This document shows, one piece after another, positions 41,804 to 51,159 of a stretch of 64,000 nucleotides of DNA. The stretch spans positions 62,001 to 126,000 of the forward strand of contig CBDCLG010000009.1 of the NCBI GenBank assembly GCA_965218625.1. Direction: 5' to 3'. The notes under the pieces were generated by a model. It worked only from the letters and a program-made list of their open reading frames with translations, was not told the DNA's origin and made no database searches. The position numbers were made by a program, and so were the translations under genes. Position 1 is the first letter of the stretch. Each line of letters begins with the position of its first letter. Source of the DNA: Bin5 sp965218625 (GTDB lineage: Bacteria > Chloroflexota > Anaerolineae > Caldilineales > Caldilineaceae).

Positions 41804-42343
41804 ATGGCGCTTCTCTTCTTCCTGCTTGTCGGCGCAGTCAGCCTGGCCGCGGCGCTGGGTGTGGTCATGAGCCGTCAACCGGTGCATAGTGCGCTCTTCC
41901 TGCTGACGAATTTCGCATCGCTGGCGGTGCTCTACGTTACGCTGGACGCCCAGTTTCTGGCGGCGGCGCAGGTGATCGTGTACGCCGGCGGCATCGTGAT
42001 CCTGATCCTGTTTGTCATCATGTTGATCGGCGGGGACACCAACGATTTCAGCGCGGGGCAACGGGCGTGGAGCCGGGTGGTGGGCATCGGCCTGGGGTTG
42101 ATCCTGCTGCTGACGGTTTCGTATAGCGTTGGGACGCGCATGCTCAAGGCGCCGGACGACGCTACTGCGCTGTTGCAGGGCGGTACGCCGGCGGCTGTCG
42201 GCACGGCCCTGTTCACGGAGTACGTGCTTCCATTTGAACTGATCGCGATCCTGTTGCTTGTTGCACTGATCGGCGCGTTGGTGCTTGGCCGCCAATCCGA
42301 AGGCACAGGCGAAGGCGTTCAGTCAATCGAGGCGTCGGACTAA
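41804..42343 (+). CDS. nuoJ: NADH-quinone oxidoreductase subunit J, complete operon
   Basis: The 179-residue subunit begins 6 nt after nuoI with GGAG overlapping the nuoI stop. It shows HSALFLLTNFASLAVLYVTLDAQFLAAAQVIVYAGGIVILILFVIMLIGG, the conserved core. The C-terminal helix includes LPFELIAILLLVALIGALVLGRQSEG and ends with a short polar tail. The overall pattern matches cyanobacterial/Chloroflexota NuoJ. Confidence 0.95.
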   Translation: MALLFFLLVGAVSLAAALGVVMSRQPVHSALFLLTNFASLAVLYVTLDAQFLAAAQVIVYAGGIVILILFVIMLIGGDTNDFSAGQRAWSRVVGIGLGLILLLTVSYSVGTRMLKAPDDATALLQGGTPAAVGTALFTEYVLPFELIAILLLVALIGALVLGRQSEGTGEGVQSIEASD

Positions 42344-42350
42344 CAGAGAT

Positions 42351-42653
42351 ATGCCTGAGACGAGCTATTACCTGGTTCTTGCGGCGTTGATCTTTACGGT
42401 GGGCGCGACCGGCGTCCTGCTGCGGCGAAACGCGCTGATCATATTCATGTGCATCGAGATGATGCTGAACAGCGTGAATCTGACCCTGATTGCGCTCGCG
42501 CGCCAGTGGGGCAATCTTGAAGGGCAGATCTTTGTTTTCATGATCATGGCGGTGGCCGCGGCCGAGGTTGCAGTGGGGCTCGCGATATTGATCGCGAACG
42601 TGCGACATCAGAAGAGCATCAACATTGACGAGATCAATTTGCTGAAATGGTAG
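42351..42653 (+). CDS. nuoK: NADH-quinone oxidoreductase subunit K, complete operon
   Basis: The 100-residue subunit begins at ATG 42351, 7 nt after nuoJ. MCIEMMLNSVNLTLIALARQWGNLEGQIFVFMIMAVAAAEVAVGLAILI has both membrane glutamates. The last residues NIDEINLLKW match the family end. The longer reading frame that starts inside nuoJ has no binding site and was rejected. Confidence 0.96.
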   Translation: MPETSYYLVLAALIFTVGATGVLLRRNALIIFMCIEMMLNSVNLTLIALARQWGNLEGQIFVFMIMAVAAAEVAVGLAILIANVRHQKSINIDEINLLKW

Positions 42654-42754
42654 CCGGTCCAGTTTTTTTCGAATTCGCGGCGCCGTCAGCTGGACCGCCT
42701 GAGACCAAGTAGGATTTGGCGGATTCCTGAACCCTGTTATTGGAAATTGCAGTT

Positions 42755-44677
42755 ATGGATTTTGCCTGGCTCGTCTTTCTGTTTCCCGCTTTGGGCGCCC
42801 TGATCAACCTGTTTGCCGGCGCCAGACTGGGTGAACGCGGCATTCATATCGTAGCCTCCGGCGCGGTGGTCCTGTCGTTCCTGGTGAGCGTGGGCATGTT
42901 CTTCGGCCTGTCGGGGCTGGACGAGCATCAGCGCTCGGTTACCGTTCACCTGTGGGACTGGATCACGGTTGGCAGCTTCCATGCACCGGCGGCGATGCTG
43001 ATCGACCCGCTCAGCGTGACGATGACGCTGGTCGTAACGGGCGTGGGCGCGTTGATCCACATTTACGCCGGCGGCTACATGCACGGCGAGCAGAACTTCC
43101 AGCGCTTTTTCGTCTATCTCAACTTTTTCATCCTGGCGATGCTGGTGCTGGTCCTCAGTGACAACTTCGTGGGGATGTTTGTCGGCTGGGAGGGCGTGGG
43201 TCTTGCCTCCTATCTGCTGATCGGCTTCTACTTTGATCGCTACGACGACTCGTACGGCCATTACGCCGACGCGGGCAAGAAGGCGTTCCTGGTCAACCGG
43301 ATTGGCGACTTCGGCATGATGGTGGCGGTCTTTCTGATCTGGACGGGCGTTGGCTCGGTTGTCTTTGAGGAGGTCTTCGCCGGGGCCGGGGCGCTGTCGA
43401 CCGGGGCGGCGACGGCGGTCTGCCTGCTGTTGCTGCTGGCGGCGACGGGAAAGAGCGCGCAGCTGCCGCTGTTCGTCTGGCTGCCCGACGCGATGGCGGG
43501 TCCGACGCCGGTATCGGCGCTGATCCACGCGGCGACGATGGTGACGGCCGGCATCTACATGATAGCGCGCACGTACGTCCTGTGGGGGCTGGCGCCCTTG
43601 GCCGGAGACGTCGCGGCATGGGTTGGGGCGTTGACGGCGCTGCTGGCGGCGTCGATTGCACTGACGCAGGTCGATCTGAAGAAGATTCTTGCCTATTCGA
43701 CGATCTCCCAGCTGGGCTTCATGATGCTCGGCGTGGGCGTGGGGGCGTACGCCTTCGCGATCTTCCATCTTGTCACGCATGCCTTTTTCAAGGCGCTGCT
43801 TTTTCTTGCCGCCGGCAACGTCATGCACGGTCTACCGGGCGGGGAGCTGGACATTCGCAAGATGGGCAACCTGCGGGCGAAGATGCCGACGACGCACAAG
43901 CTCTTTCTGGTCGGCGCGGCCGCGCTCGCCGGGCTGCCCCTGCTGTCGGGGTTTTTCTCTAAGGACGGGATCCTGCTGCATGCGTCCAATCACAATATTC
44001 TGCTCTACCTGATCGGTCTGTTCACCGCCCTGCTGACTGCGTTTTACAGCTTCCGCGCAGTGTTCATGACGTTCTGGGGCGAAGCACGCGACAAGCATAT
44101 CCACGAGCACGCGCACGAGAGCCCTGCGGTGATGACGGCGCCGCTCTGGGTTCTGGCCGTTTTGGCGCTGGTGGGCGGGTTGCTCAACCTGCCGTTCCTG
44201 CTGACGATGGAACACTACCTGGAGGCCGCGGTTGGCAAGCCGGCGTTTCATGCGGCCGCTCCGCTGGAACTCGTCCTGCTGGCGGTGAGCGCGGTCGTCG
44301 CGCTGGCCGGCGCGGGGCTGGCATACGGGCGATACATACGGGGCGCGAAGGACGATGAGGGCGCGCCGCGCGGCGCAGGGTGGGCGGCGGGCATTACCGG
44401 CGTGTTCAAGCCGCTGGAGCAGGCTGCGGCCAACAAGTGGTACGTGGACGAGGTCTACGCCGTCCTGATCGTGAACCCGCTGCTGGGGCTTGCGCGGTGG
44501 TTTGACCGCGTGGTTGACGAGGGTGTGGTGGACGGCGCGGTCAACCTTGTCGGGCAGGTGAGCCTGGCGATGGGGGGCGCGCTGCGCAAGGTCCACAATG
44601 GGCTGGTGCCGACCTATGCGCTGAGTCTTTTCGTCGGCGTGGCTGTGCTGCTGCTGTACCTGGTATTCGGTGTCTAG
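42755..44677 (+). CDS. nuoL: NADH-quinone oxidoreductase subunit L, complete operon
   Basis: This proton-pumping subunit has 640 residues from ATG 42755; a TTG 15 nt upstream is an alternative. Motifs: DPLSVTMTLVVTGVGALIHIYAGGYMHGE, FVGWEGVGLASYLLIGFYF (Glu of the pump), GKSAQLPLFVWLPDAMAGPTPVSALIHAATMVTAG, KKILAYSTISQLGFMMLG, and HAFFKALLFLAAGNVMHGLPG. The C-terminal lateral-helix region and WYVDEVYAVLIVNPLLGLARW follow. There is no His-rich insertion, in contrast to the minus copy. The 101-nt gap from nuoK carries no gene. Confidence 0.97.
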   Translation: MDFAWLVFLFPALGALINLFAGARLGERGIHIVASGAVVLSFLVSVGMFFGLSGLDEHQRSVTVHLWDWITVGSFHAPAAMLIDPLSVTMTLVVTGVGALIHIYAGGYMHGEQNFQRFFVYLNFFILAMLVLVLSDNFVGMFVGWEGVGLASYLLIGFYFDRYDDSYGHYADAGKKAFLVNRIGDFGMMVAVFLIWTGVGSVVFEEVFAGAGALSTGAATAVCLLLLLAATGKSAQLPLFVWLPDAMAGPTPVSALIHAATMVTAGIYMIARTYVLWGLAPLAGDVAAWVGALTALLAASIALTQVDLKKILAYSTISQLGFMMLGVGVGAYAFAIFHLVTHAFFKALLFLAAGNVMHGLPGGELDIRKMGNLRAKMPTTHKLFLVGAAALAGLPLLSGFFSKDGILLHASNHNILLYLIGLFTALLTAFYSFRAVFMTFWGEARDKHIHEHAHESPAVMTAPLWVLAVLALVGGLLNLPFLLTMEHYLEAAVGKPAFHAAAPLELVLLAVSAVVALAGAGLAYGRYIRGAKDDEGAPRGAGWAAGITGVFKPLEQAAANKWYVDEVYAVLIVNPLLGLARWFDRVVDEGVVDGAVNLVGQVSLAMGGALRKVHNGLVPTYALSLFVGVAVLLLYLVFGV

Positions 44678-44737
44678 CTGCGGCCGCGCTTTTGCCGTCG
44701 CGGGGCCTGAAATCGTACAACGGGAAATCGGAGTTTT

Positions 44738-46267
44738 ATGCTTTCAGTACTGACTTTTCTGCCGCTCGCCGGCGCCATCATCGTTCTGATTGCGCCGAGC
44801 GACGGCCTTAAGAAGGCGCTGGCTTTCGGCGCGGCGGTAGCAACCTTTGTGGTCAGCCTGCTGCTGCTGCCCGGCTGGCAGGATATTCCCGACATGCAGT
44901 TCGTCGAGCGGTATGCCTGGATGCCGGGTCTGAACATCCATTATCACCTGGGGGTGGACGGGATCAGCCTGTGGCTGGTCGTGCTGACGACCTTTCTGAT
45001 GCCGATCGCGGTGGCCTTCAGCAATCAGCATGTCAAGCAGAACGTCGGCGGCTACCTGGCGCTGATGCTGCTGATGGAGACGGCGGTGCTGGGCGTTTTC
45101 CTGGCGCTCGACCTCGTCCTTTTCTACGTTTTCTGGGAGTTCAGCCTGATTCCGATGGCGCTGCTGATCGGCAAGTGGGGCAGCGAGAACCGGGTATACG
45201 CCGCGGTCAAGTTTTTCCTCTACACGCTGGCGGGTTCGGCGCTGATGCTGGTGGCGATCCTGGCGCTCTACTTCCAGACCGGCACGTTTGACCTGCTCGA
45301 ACTGCAGAGCCTGGGTGTGCCGGCGGGGTTGCAGCAGGTGGCGTTCCTTGCCTTTGCGCTGGCATTCGCGATCAAGGTGCCGCTTTTCCCGTTCCACACC
45401 TGGCTGCCCGATGCGCACGTCGAGGCCCCGACCGCGGGATCGGTCATTCTGGCGGGCGTGCTCCTGAAGCTGGGGACGTACGGTTTTGTGCGGTTTGCGC
45501 TGCCGCTCTTTCCTGCCGCGGTGGCCGACTACGCGTCGCTGATTTCGATCCTGGCGGTTGTGGGGATTCTCTACGGCGCGCTGGTGGCGCTGGCGCAGCG
45601 GGATCTGAAGTCGCTGGTGGCGTACTCTTCGGTAGCGCACATGGGTTTTGTGGTGCTGGGCATCTTTGCTTTGAACGAGCAGGCGATCAGCGGCGCGGTG
45701 CTGCAGATGGTGAGCCATGGCCTGAGCACGGGCGCGCTGTTCCTGATGGTGGGGATGCTCTACGAGCGGCGGCATACGCGACTGTTGAGCGACTTCGGCG
45801 GCCTGTGGGCGAGCGTGCCGGTTTTCTGCTTTTTCTTCCTGGTGGTGGCGTTGAGCAGCGCGGGCCTTCCCGGGCTCAACGGCTTCGTGGGCGAGTTTCT
45901 GATCCTGGTCGGCACGTACCAGAGCACGCCGCTGTTCGCCGTCCTGGGCACGGTTGGCGTCATTCTGGCGGCCTGGTATCTGCTTCACGCCTTCCGCAAG
46001 GTGGCGCAGGGCGCGCTGGAGAACCCGGCCAATTTCAAGGAGAATCTGCCCGACCTGAATTGGAAGGAGATCTGGCAGCTGGTGCCGATCGTCGTTCTGT
46101 TTTTCGTTATCGGCTTCGCGCCCAATCTATTTCTCAGCAAGATCAACCCGTCGGCGAGCGCGCTGGCAGATCTGCAGATGCCGGTGGAACGCGGCGCTCT
46201 GATCGTCGATCTACAAGACCATTCGCCTCTGATCGCCGGAGACGATCTGTTGACGGCCAGGCGCTAA
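44738..46267 (+). CDS. nuoM: NADH-quinone oxidoreductase subunit M, complete operon
   Basis: The 509-residue subunit has ATG 44738 with GGAG upstream. Landmarks are YHLGVDGISLWLVVLTTFLMPIAV, LVLFYVFWEFSLIPMALLIGKWG, KVPLFPFHTWLPDAHVEAPTAGSVILAGVLLKLGTYG, KSLVAYSSVAHMGFVVLG and VSHGLSTGALFLMVGMLYER. The conserved Lys and Glu residues of the pump are all in place. It follows nuoL by 60 nt and precedes nuoN by 12 nt. Confidence 0.97.
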   Translation: MLSVLTFLPLAGAIIVLIAPSDGLKKALAFGAAVATFVVSLLLLPGWQDIPDMQFVERYAWMPGLNIHYHLGVDGISLWLVVLTTFLMPIAVAFSNQHVKQNVGGYLALMLLMETAVLGVFLALDLVLFYVFWEFSLIPMALLIGKWGSENRVYAAVKFFLYTLAGSALMLVAILALYFQTGTFDLLELQSLGVPAGLQQVAFLAFALAFAIKVPLFPFHTWLPDAHVEAPTAGSVILAGVLLKLGTYGFVRFALPLFPAAVADYASLISILAVVGILYGALVALAQRDLKSLVAYSSVAHMGFVVLGIFALNEQAISGAVLQMVSHGLSTGALFLMVGMLYERRHTRLLSDFGGLWASVPVFCFFFLVVALSSAGLPGLNGFVGEFLILVGTYQSTPLFAVLGTVGVILAAWYLLHAFRKVAQGALENPANFKENLPDLNWKEIWQLVPIVVLFFVIGFAPNLFLSKINPSASALADLQMPVERGALIVDLQDHSPLIAGDDLLTARR

Positions 46268-46279
46268 CAGTTGACAGCT

Positions 46280-47716
46280 ATGGATACCGCTCTCCTCTTC
46301 GAAAACGCAACCGTACTCCTGCCTGAGATCGTGCTGGCGGTCGGGGTCATGGTCCTGATGATGGTCGACATAGCCCGGCGCAAGCAGAACGGGAGCGGGG
46401 CACTGGCGGCGTTATCGCTCGTCATCCTGGTCCTCGGCATGGGTGCGTCGCTGCTGATCTGGGGCCGGCCTCCGGCCGAATACCTGGGCGGCGCGGTCTC
46501 GGATGGATTTGCATTGAGCGTGCGGCTGGTCGTCCTGATAGCCGGGATTTTCGGTGTGCTGCTGAGCCGGAACTTTCTTCCGGCTATCGAACGCCAGGGG
46601 GGCGCGTTCTATTCGCTCTTTATACTGGCGGTGATCGGCATGATGTTGATGGGCACGGCTACGAATCTGATCGTGCTCTTCATTGCGCTGGAGATATTTT
46701 CGCTGGCGCTCTACATACTGAGCGGCTTTCATCGCGAGAATCCGCGCAGCATTGAGGCCGCGATGAAGTATTTTCTGCTGGGGGCGTTTGCCAGCACATT
46801 CTTCGTATACGGTTCGGCGTTGCTGTACGGGGCCGGCGGCAGCACGAGCTATCTCCAGATCCACGAGACGCTTTCGACCGGGGGCGGCAACCGGTCGCTG
46901 GTTCTGCCGGGCATCGCGCTGCTGCTGGTCGGGTTCGGATTCAAAGTGAGCCTTGTGCCGTTTCACATGTGGACGCCCGACGTCTACCAGGGCGCGCCGA
47001 CGCCGGTTACCGCGTTTATGAGCGTCGGCACGAAGGCGGCGGCATTTGCCGGGTTCCTGCGGGTGATGATGGTCGCGCTGCCGTCGCTCTACGAGCAGTG
47101 GGTCGTTCCCCTGGCTGTCCTGGCCGTTCTGACGATGACGGTCGGCAACCTGACGGCGCTGCGCCAGAGCAGTGTCAAGCGAATGCTGGCCTATTCGAGT
47201 GTGGCGCACGCGGGCACGATCCTGATTGCGCTCGTGGCCGGCACGGCGGCCGCGACCTCTGCCGCGGCGTTTTATCTCTTTGCCTATGCCTTCATGAACA
47301 TTGGCGCGTTCGGGGTCGTGATCGTGCTGGAAGGTAAGGGCGAAGGGGACGTGGGGCAGGACCGGTTTAACGGCCTGGGCACGCGGTACCCCTCTCTGGC
47401 GGTGGCGATGGCAGTCTTCATGCTCAGCCTGAGCGGCATTCCACCGCTGGCCGGGTTCTTCGGCAAGTTTCTGATATTCAAGGCGGCGGTCGAGGCCGAC
47501 CTGGCCTGGCTGGCCGTGATCGGCGTCCTCAACAGCGCCATCAGCGCCTACTACTACCTGCGGGTGGTTGCGGCGATGTTCTTCAGAGAGGCGGAGGGCG
47601 AGATCGCGTGCAATTGCGGCCCGGCGATCAACTTCAGCCTGGCCGTAACGACAATCGCCGTGGTTGTTATCGGCTTGCAGCCGGAGTTATGGGCCGATCT
47701 GTTGAGGGGGCTGTAG
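46280..47716 (+). CDS. nuoN: NADH-quinone oxidoreductase subunit N, complete operon
   Basis: The 478-residue subunit starts at ATG 46280 (a TTG at 46271 is possible). Landmarks: LFIALEIFSLALYILSGFHRENPRSIEAAMKYFLLGAFASTFFVYG, FKVSLVPFHMWTPDVYQGAPTPVTAFMSVGTKAAAFAGFL, KRMLAYSSVAHAGTIL and SLSGIPPLAGFFGKF. It is the last gene of the complete operon. A hairpin at 47728-47748 follows, then the convergent rodA. Confidence 0.96.
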   Translation: MDTALLFENATVLLPEIVLAVGVMVLMMVDIARRKQNGSGALAALSLVILVLGMGASLLIWGRPPAEYLGGAVSDGFALSVRLVVLIAGIFGVLLSRNFLPAIERQGGAFYSLFILAVIGMMLMGTATNLIVLFIALEIFSLALYILSGFHRENPRSIEAAMKYFLLGAFASTFFVYGSALLYGAGGSTSYLQIHETLSTGGGNRSLVLPGIALLLVGFGFKVSLVPFHMWTPDVYQGAPTPVTAFMSVGTKAAAFAGFLRVMMVALPSLYEQWVVPLAVLAVLTMTVGNLTALRQSSVKRMLAYSSVAHAGTILIALVAGTAAATSAAAFYLFAYAFMNIGAFGVVIVLEGKGEGDVGQDRFNGLGTRYPSLAVAMAVFMLSLSGIPPLAGFFGKFLIFKAAVEADLAWLAVIGVLNSAISAYYYLRVVAAMFFREAEGEIACNCGPAINFSLAVTTIAVVVIGLQPELWADLLRGL

Positions 47717-47761
47717 CGGAATCGCTGCCGCTGGCCAGTAGCCAGCGGCCGGGAACTGCGG

Positions 47762-48862
47762 TTAAGAGAAGTCCATCTTTCGATGGCGCATGACGACGCT
47801 CTGCGCCAACCCCACTGCCACCATCATCGATACGAGACTGCTGCCTCCGTAGCTGAGGAAGGGCAGCGTCATGCCCGTTACCGGCATGATGGCCAGATTC
47901 ATGCCGACATTGACGAAGGTCTGGAAGAAGATAAGGGCGGCGACGCCGAGCGTGATGAGCCGGCCGAACTGGTCCTGCGCGAGATCGGCGATGCGAATGA
48001 GGCGCCAGATGACGAAGAAGAGCAGGCCCATAATGAGGACGGCGCCCAGATAGCCCAGCTCCTCGGCGATGACGCTGAAGATGAAGTCGGTGTGGCGGAC
48101 GCGCAAGAAGCGTAGCTGATTCTGTGTTCCTTCGCCCCATCCCATCCCGAGCCAGCCGCCGTTGCCGATGCTGATCAGCGCCTGCTGCACATTGAAGGCG
48201 GCGTCCGGGTTCGAGGCAGGGTCGAGAAAGATGGCGACGCGCTCCACCATGTAGTCCTGAATGTAGTTTTGGAGCGTTCCCTGAAAGGCAAGCCATGCGG
48301 GCGCGGCAACTGCAGCTATTGCGACCAGGAGGAGATGAACGACGCGGACGCCGTTGATGAGAATCAAGGTGCCGCTGATAAAGGCCAACGTAACGGTCAT
48401 GCCCAGATCGGGTTGCACATAGACCAGGGCCAGGGGAAGGAGAAGGAGAACAATTGCTCCCAGGAGGTAGGGTAGCGAGCGTATGCGCTCCTGAAAGCGG
48501 CTGAGATACCAGGCCAAGAAAACGATTAGCAGGAACTTGCCGAACTCGGTCGGCTGAACGTCCGTGCGGCCCAGGTCCAGCCAGCGTTGGGCGCCGCCCT
48601 TGACCTCGCCGAAGAGATAGACCGCCACCAGCGAGCCGATCAGGAAGAAGTAGCTCGGCTGGGCCAGCAGCTCCAGGTGTCGGTAGTCGAAGAGTGCGGT
48701 CGTCGCCAGGGCGATTACGCCCAGGATTGTAAAGACAAGCTGTCGCTGCCAGTAGTTGGCCAGGACGATATCGGTATTGGTTGCGCTATAGGTCATTGCG
48801 ATGCCGATGCCGCAGAGTAGAATTACGGCAAAGAAAAGCGGTTTGTCGAAGTGGCGTAACAT
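47762..48862 (-). CDS. rodA: Rod shape-determining protein RodA (SEDS glycosyltransferase)
   Basis: RodA polymerises glycan strands for cell elongation with PBP2. The 366-residue membrane protein has about 10 helices and SEDS landmarks. These are GGAQRWLDLGRTDVQPTEFGKFLLIVFLAWYL, VQPDLGMTVTLAFIS, GNGGWLGMGWGEGTQNQLRFL, the essential TDFIFSVIAEELGYLGA segment with its Glu-Glu, and GMTLPFLSYGGSSLVSMMVAVGL. The ATG begins directly after the minD stop (TGA then ATG), so translation is coupled. It is the last gene of the shape cluster. Confidence 0.96.
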   Translation of the reverse strand: MLRHFDKPLFFAVILLCGIGIAMTYSATNTDIVLANYWQRQLVFTILGVIALATTALFDYRHLELLAQPSYFFLIGSLVAVYLFGEVKGGAQRWLDLGRTDVQPTEFGKFLLIVFLAWYLSRFQERIRSLPYLLGAIVLLLLPLALVYVQPDLGMTVTLAFISGTLILINGVRVVHLLLVAIAAVAAPAWLAFQGTLQNYIQDYMVERVAIFLDPASNPDAAFNVQQALISIGNGGWLGMGWGEGTQNQLRFLRVRHTDFIFSVIAEELGYLGAVLIMGLLFFVIWRLIRIADLAQDQFGRLITLGVAALIFFQTFVNVGMNLAIMPVTGMTLPFLSYGGSSLVSMMVAVGLAQSVVMRHRKMDFS

Positions 48863-49651
48863 TCAGAGGCCTATGATCCGCCGCAGACGTTCGGCCCAGC
48901 TGACTTCCTTGAAGGGGATCAGGGGCACGTTGTAGCCGAGCAGTCTTTGGGCGATGTTGTGGTAGGCGCGGCTGACATTTCTTTTGCGTTCGAGGGCGAC
49001 GGGCCAGCCTTTGTTGGCCGAAACGATGATTTCGTCATCCTCGGGCACGATGCCGAGCAGGTCGATGCTGAGGATGCTGAGTATGTCGTTGCGGGTAAAC
49101 ATCTCTTTGCGCCGCACGAGGCGGGGATTGTAGCGGTTGATGATGAGCCGCGCCCGGATTTCGGTGTCGCGTTCGAGGAGGAAGATGACTTTGTCGGCAT
49201 CGCGCAGGGCGCTCACCTCCGGCGTCGTCACGATGATGACTTCGGCGGCGGCGGCGATGGCGTTCTGGAATCCCAATTCGATGCCGGCGGGGGAGTCGAT
49301 GAGTACGAAGTCGGCGATGGCGCTCAGCTCTTGGCACAGCGTCATCATCTGGTCGGGGGCGATGGCGGTCTTGTCGCGGGTCTGCGAACTGGGCAGGAGG
49401 TAGAGCTCGTCAACGCGCCTGTCGCGCACCAGGGCTTCGTGCACAGGGCAACGGCCCTCGATGGCGTCGACCAGGTTGTAGACGACGCGGCTCTCCAGGC
49501 CCATGACAATGTCGAGATTGCGCAGGCCGATGTCGGCATCCACGACCACGACGCGTTGCCCGGCCATGGCCAGGGCGGTACCCAGGTTTGCGGTGGTTGT
49601 GGTCTTGCCCACGCCGCCTTTGCCGGAGGTCAGTGTAAGGACAACGCCCAT
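48863..49651 (-). CDS. minD: Septum site-determining ATPase MinD
   Basis: MinD is a membrane-bound ParA-family ATPase that activates MinC. The 262-residue protein opens VLTLTSGKGGVGKTTTTANLG (deviant Walker A with the signature Lys). It has VVVDADIGLRNLDIVMGLE, ADFVLIDSPAGIELGF, and TTPEVSALRDADKVI. The C-terminus VSWAERLRRIIGL is an amphipathic membrane-targeting helix. It lies 111 nt after minC. No minE or divIVA gene is found in the window. Confidence 0.97.
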   Translation of the reverse strand: MGVVLTLTSGKGGVGKTTTTANLGTALAMAGQRVVVVDADIGLRNLDIVMGLESRVVYNLVDAIEGRCPVHEALVRDRRVDELYLLPSSQTRDKTAIAPDQMMTLCQELSAIADFVLIDSPAGIELGFQNAIAAAAEVIIVTTPEVSALRDADKVIFLLERDTEIRARLIINRYNPRLVRRKEMFTRNDILSILSIDLLGIVPEDDEIIVSANKGWPVALERKRNVSRAYHNIAQRLLGYNVPLIPFKEVSWAERLRRIIGL

Positions 49652-49762
49652 AGTCGTGAGTCTTGCTTCTTGCGAAGTTCAGGATTTCGGTTTGCCGGCG
49701 CGGACGCATGGGCGTCTATCCTGGCGGCAAGCGCATAGGCGGGGCGCGATTGGCGCGCCACA

Positions 49763-50860
49763 CTAGGCGCTTGCGCCTGCATCCCAGGGGTCCACGTAAA
49801 TCTGTTCGTTCACAACCCTGGCAACTTCGGGCTTGCCGGTGCTGTCGCGCTTCCAGAACCAGTAGCCGGGGTTGTTGGAAGCGCCCTTGGGAGTCATGGC
49901 GATGTAGCCGGCGATCCGCAGTTGCACCGGTTCGAAGTCGAGAGCGGCGACGAGCGCCTGCTCGTCGCCCATAGCGCCGGCGTGCACGAAGCCGCGCAGC
50001 CGCCCCCACACGAGTACGTCGCCGCCGCTGATGACCTGCGCGCCCGGGTTGACGTCGCCCAGGATCACGACAGTTCCCGCGTGTCTGCACGACTGGCCCG
50101 AGCGCAAGGTGCCGCGATGGACGAAGGGCGGGGGTTCGGCGTCTTCGGCCGAGGCCTCGCTCCAGGGTACCAGGTTCGCCGCATCATCGTTGTGCGCGGC
50201 GTCCTCCACAGCCGCAGGCTCGCTGTCGCGCCTGTTTTCGTTTTGGGAGGGAGCGTCCTGCTTCTGTGTTGCCGAATTCTCCGCCTCAGGGTCGGTTTCC
50301 CTGGACTGCTGATACCTGGCTGCGATTTGTGACCAGCGGCCCAGGGTCTGAGGAGGCTCGCGGGAAGCGGGCGCAGGCTGCCGGTCGGCGGCGGGGCGCG
50401 GGCCCGGCGCCGGGCCGGAACTGATGGGGTCGGAGTCCATGGGGCCGGAACCGACAGGGCCGGAACCGGGGCGAGAGAACCCGGAGGGACGAAGCGAAAA
50501 GGGCTGCGGCGGGTCGGTGTTTTTCAGGCCCATCTCATTGCGGAGAGGGGGAGGCAACGGCCCTTCCCAAACCGCTTCCAGACCCAAGTCTCTGGCGAGC
50601 AGGTAGGAGGAGGGGTTGCTGGTGTGGAGTGCGACGACGCTAATATTCTGACCGCGCAAGGCATTGTGAATCAGTTGTAGATCGGTGGCGTTTATTTTGC
50701 GGTCGCCGACGGAGAGCGCGAGGCGTTCGTCCCGGAAGAAGCCCTCGGCCTTCGAGATGTGACCGGCAACGTATTCGACGATGTCTCTCCAGGCTCCCTT
50801 TTCGCCGGTTACGTCAACGACGGTCAAGCCGCCGCGGCCTATGATGCGGACACTCATCAT
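49763..50860 (-). CDS. minC: Septum site-determining protein MinC with a long disordered linker
   Basis: MinC inhibits FtsZ polymerisation. The ATG at 50860 (or the next codon at 50857) gives about 365 residues, against about 220-250 in most bacteria. Residues 1-110 form the N-terminal FtsZ-binding domain (VRIIGRGGLTVVDVTGEKGAWRDIVEYVAGH). Residues about 115-260 are a low-complexity linker rich in Pro, Gly, Ser and Asp. The C-terminal beta-helix is normal: GTLRSGQSCRHAGTVVILGDVNPGAQVISGGDVLVWGRLRGFVHAGA. The 300-nt gap before mrdA (50861-51159) holds no gene or clear promoter. Confidence 0.92.
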   Translation of the reverse strand: MMSVRIIGRGGLTVVDVTGEKGAWRDIVEYVAGHISKAEGFFRDERLALSVGDRKINATDLQLIHNALRGQNISVVALHTSNPSSYLLARDLGLEAVWEGPLPPPLRNEMGLKNTDPPQPFSLRPSGFSRPGSGPVGSGPMDSDPISSGPAPGPRPAADRQPAPASREPPQTLGRWSQIAARYQQSRETDPEAENSATQKQDAPSQNENRRDSEPAAVEDAAHNDDAANLVPWSEASAEDAEPPPFVHRGTLRSGQSCRHAGTVVILGDVNPGAQVISGGDVLVWGRLRGFVHAGAMGDEQALVAALDFEPVQLRIAGYIAMTPKGASNNPGYWFWKRDSTGKPEVARVVNEQIYVDPWDAGASA

Positions 50861-51159
50861 TCTGGACAAAGCCTCACCAAAACCAACGGATGCTCCAAGC
50901 AGCCGGTTCCTTTTTCAGCAGGGCTGCGGCGCGGGGATTGGGCGTGCAATCGGTTCAGTCGGTTCCCGGGCCTCAGCAAATTGTCGCGACCTTTACTATA
51001 AACCAAAAACGCGGAACCTGGAACCGGGAGGAAAGGCGGCGCATGGCCTGACTTTGCGGCGTATTCGAAGGCCCGGCAAGGACCGTGTCCGCGTTACTGC
51101 CGCTATAGGGTAAGGGGGGCTGCGGACCTGCGGCAACGGTCTATCGGGCAATGATGGGG

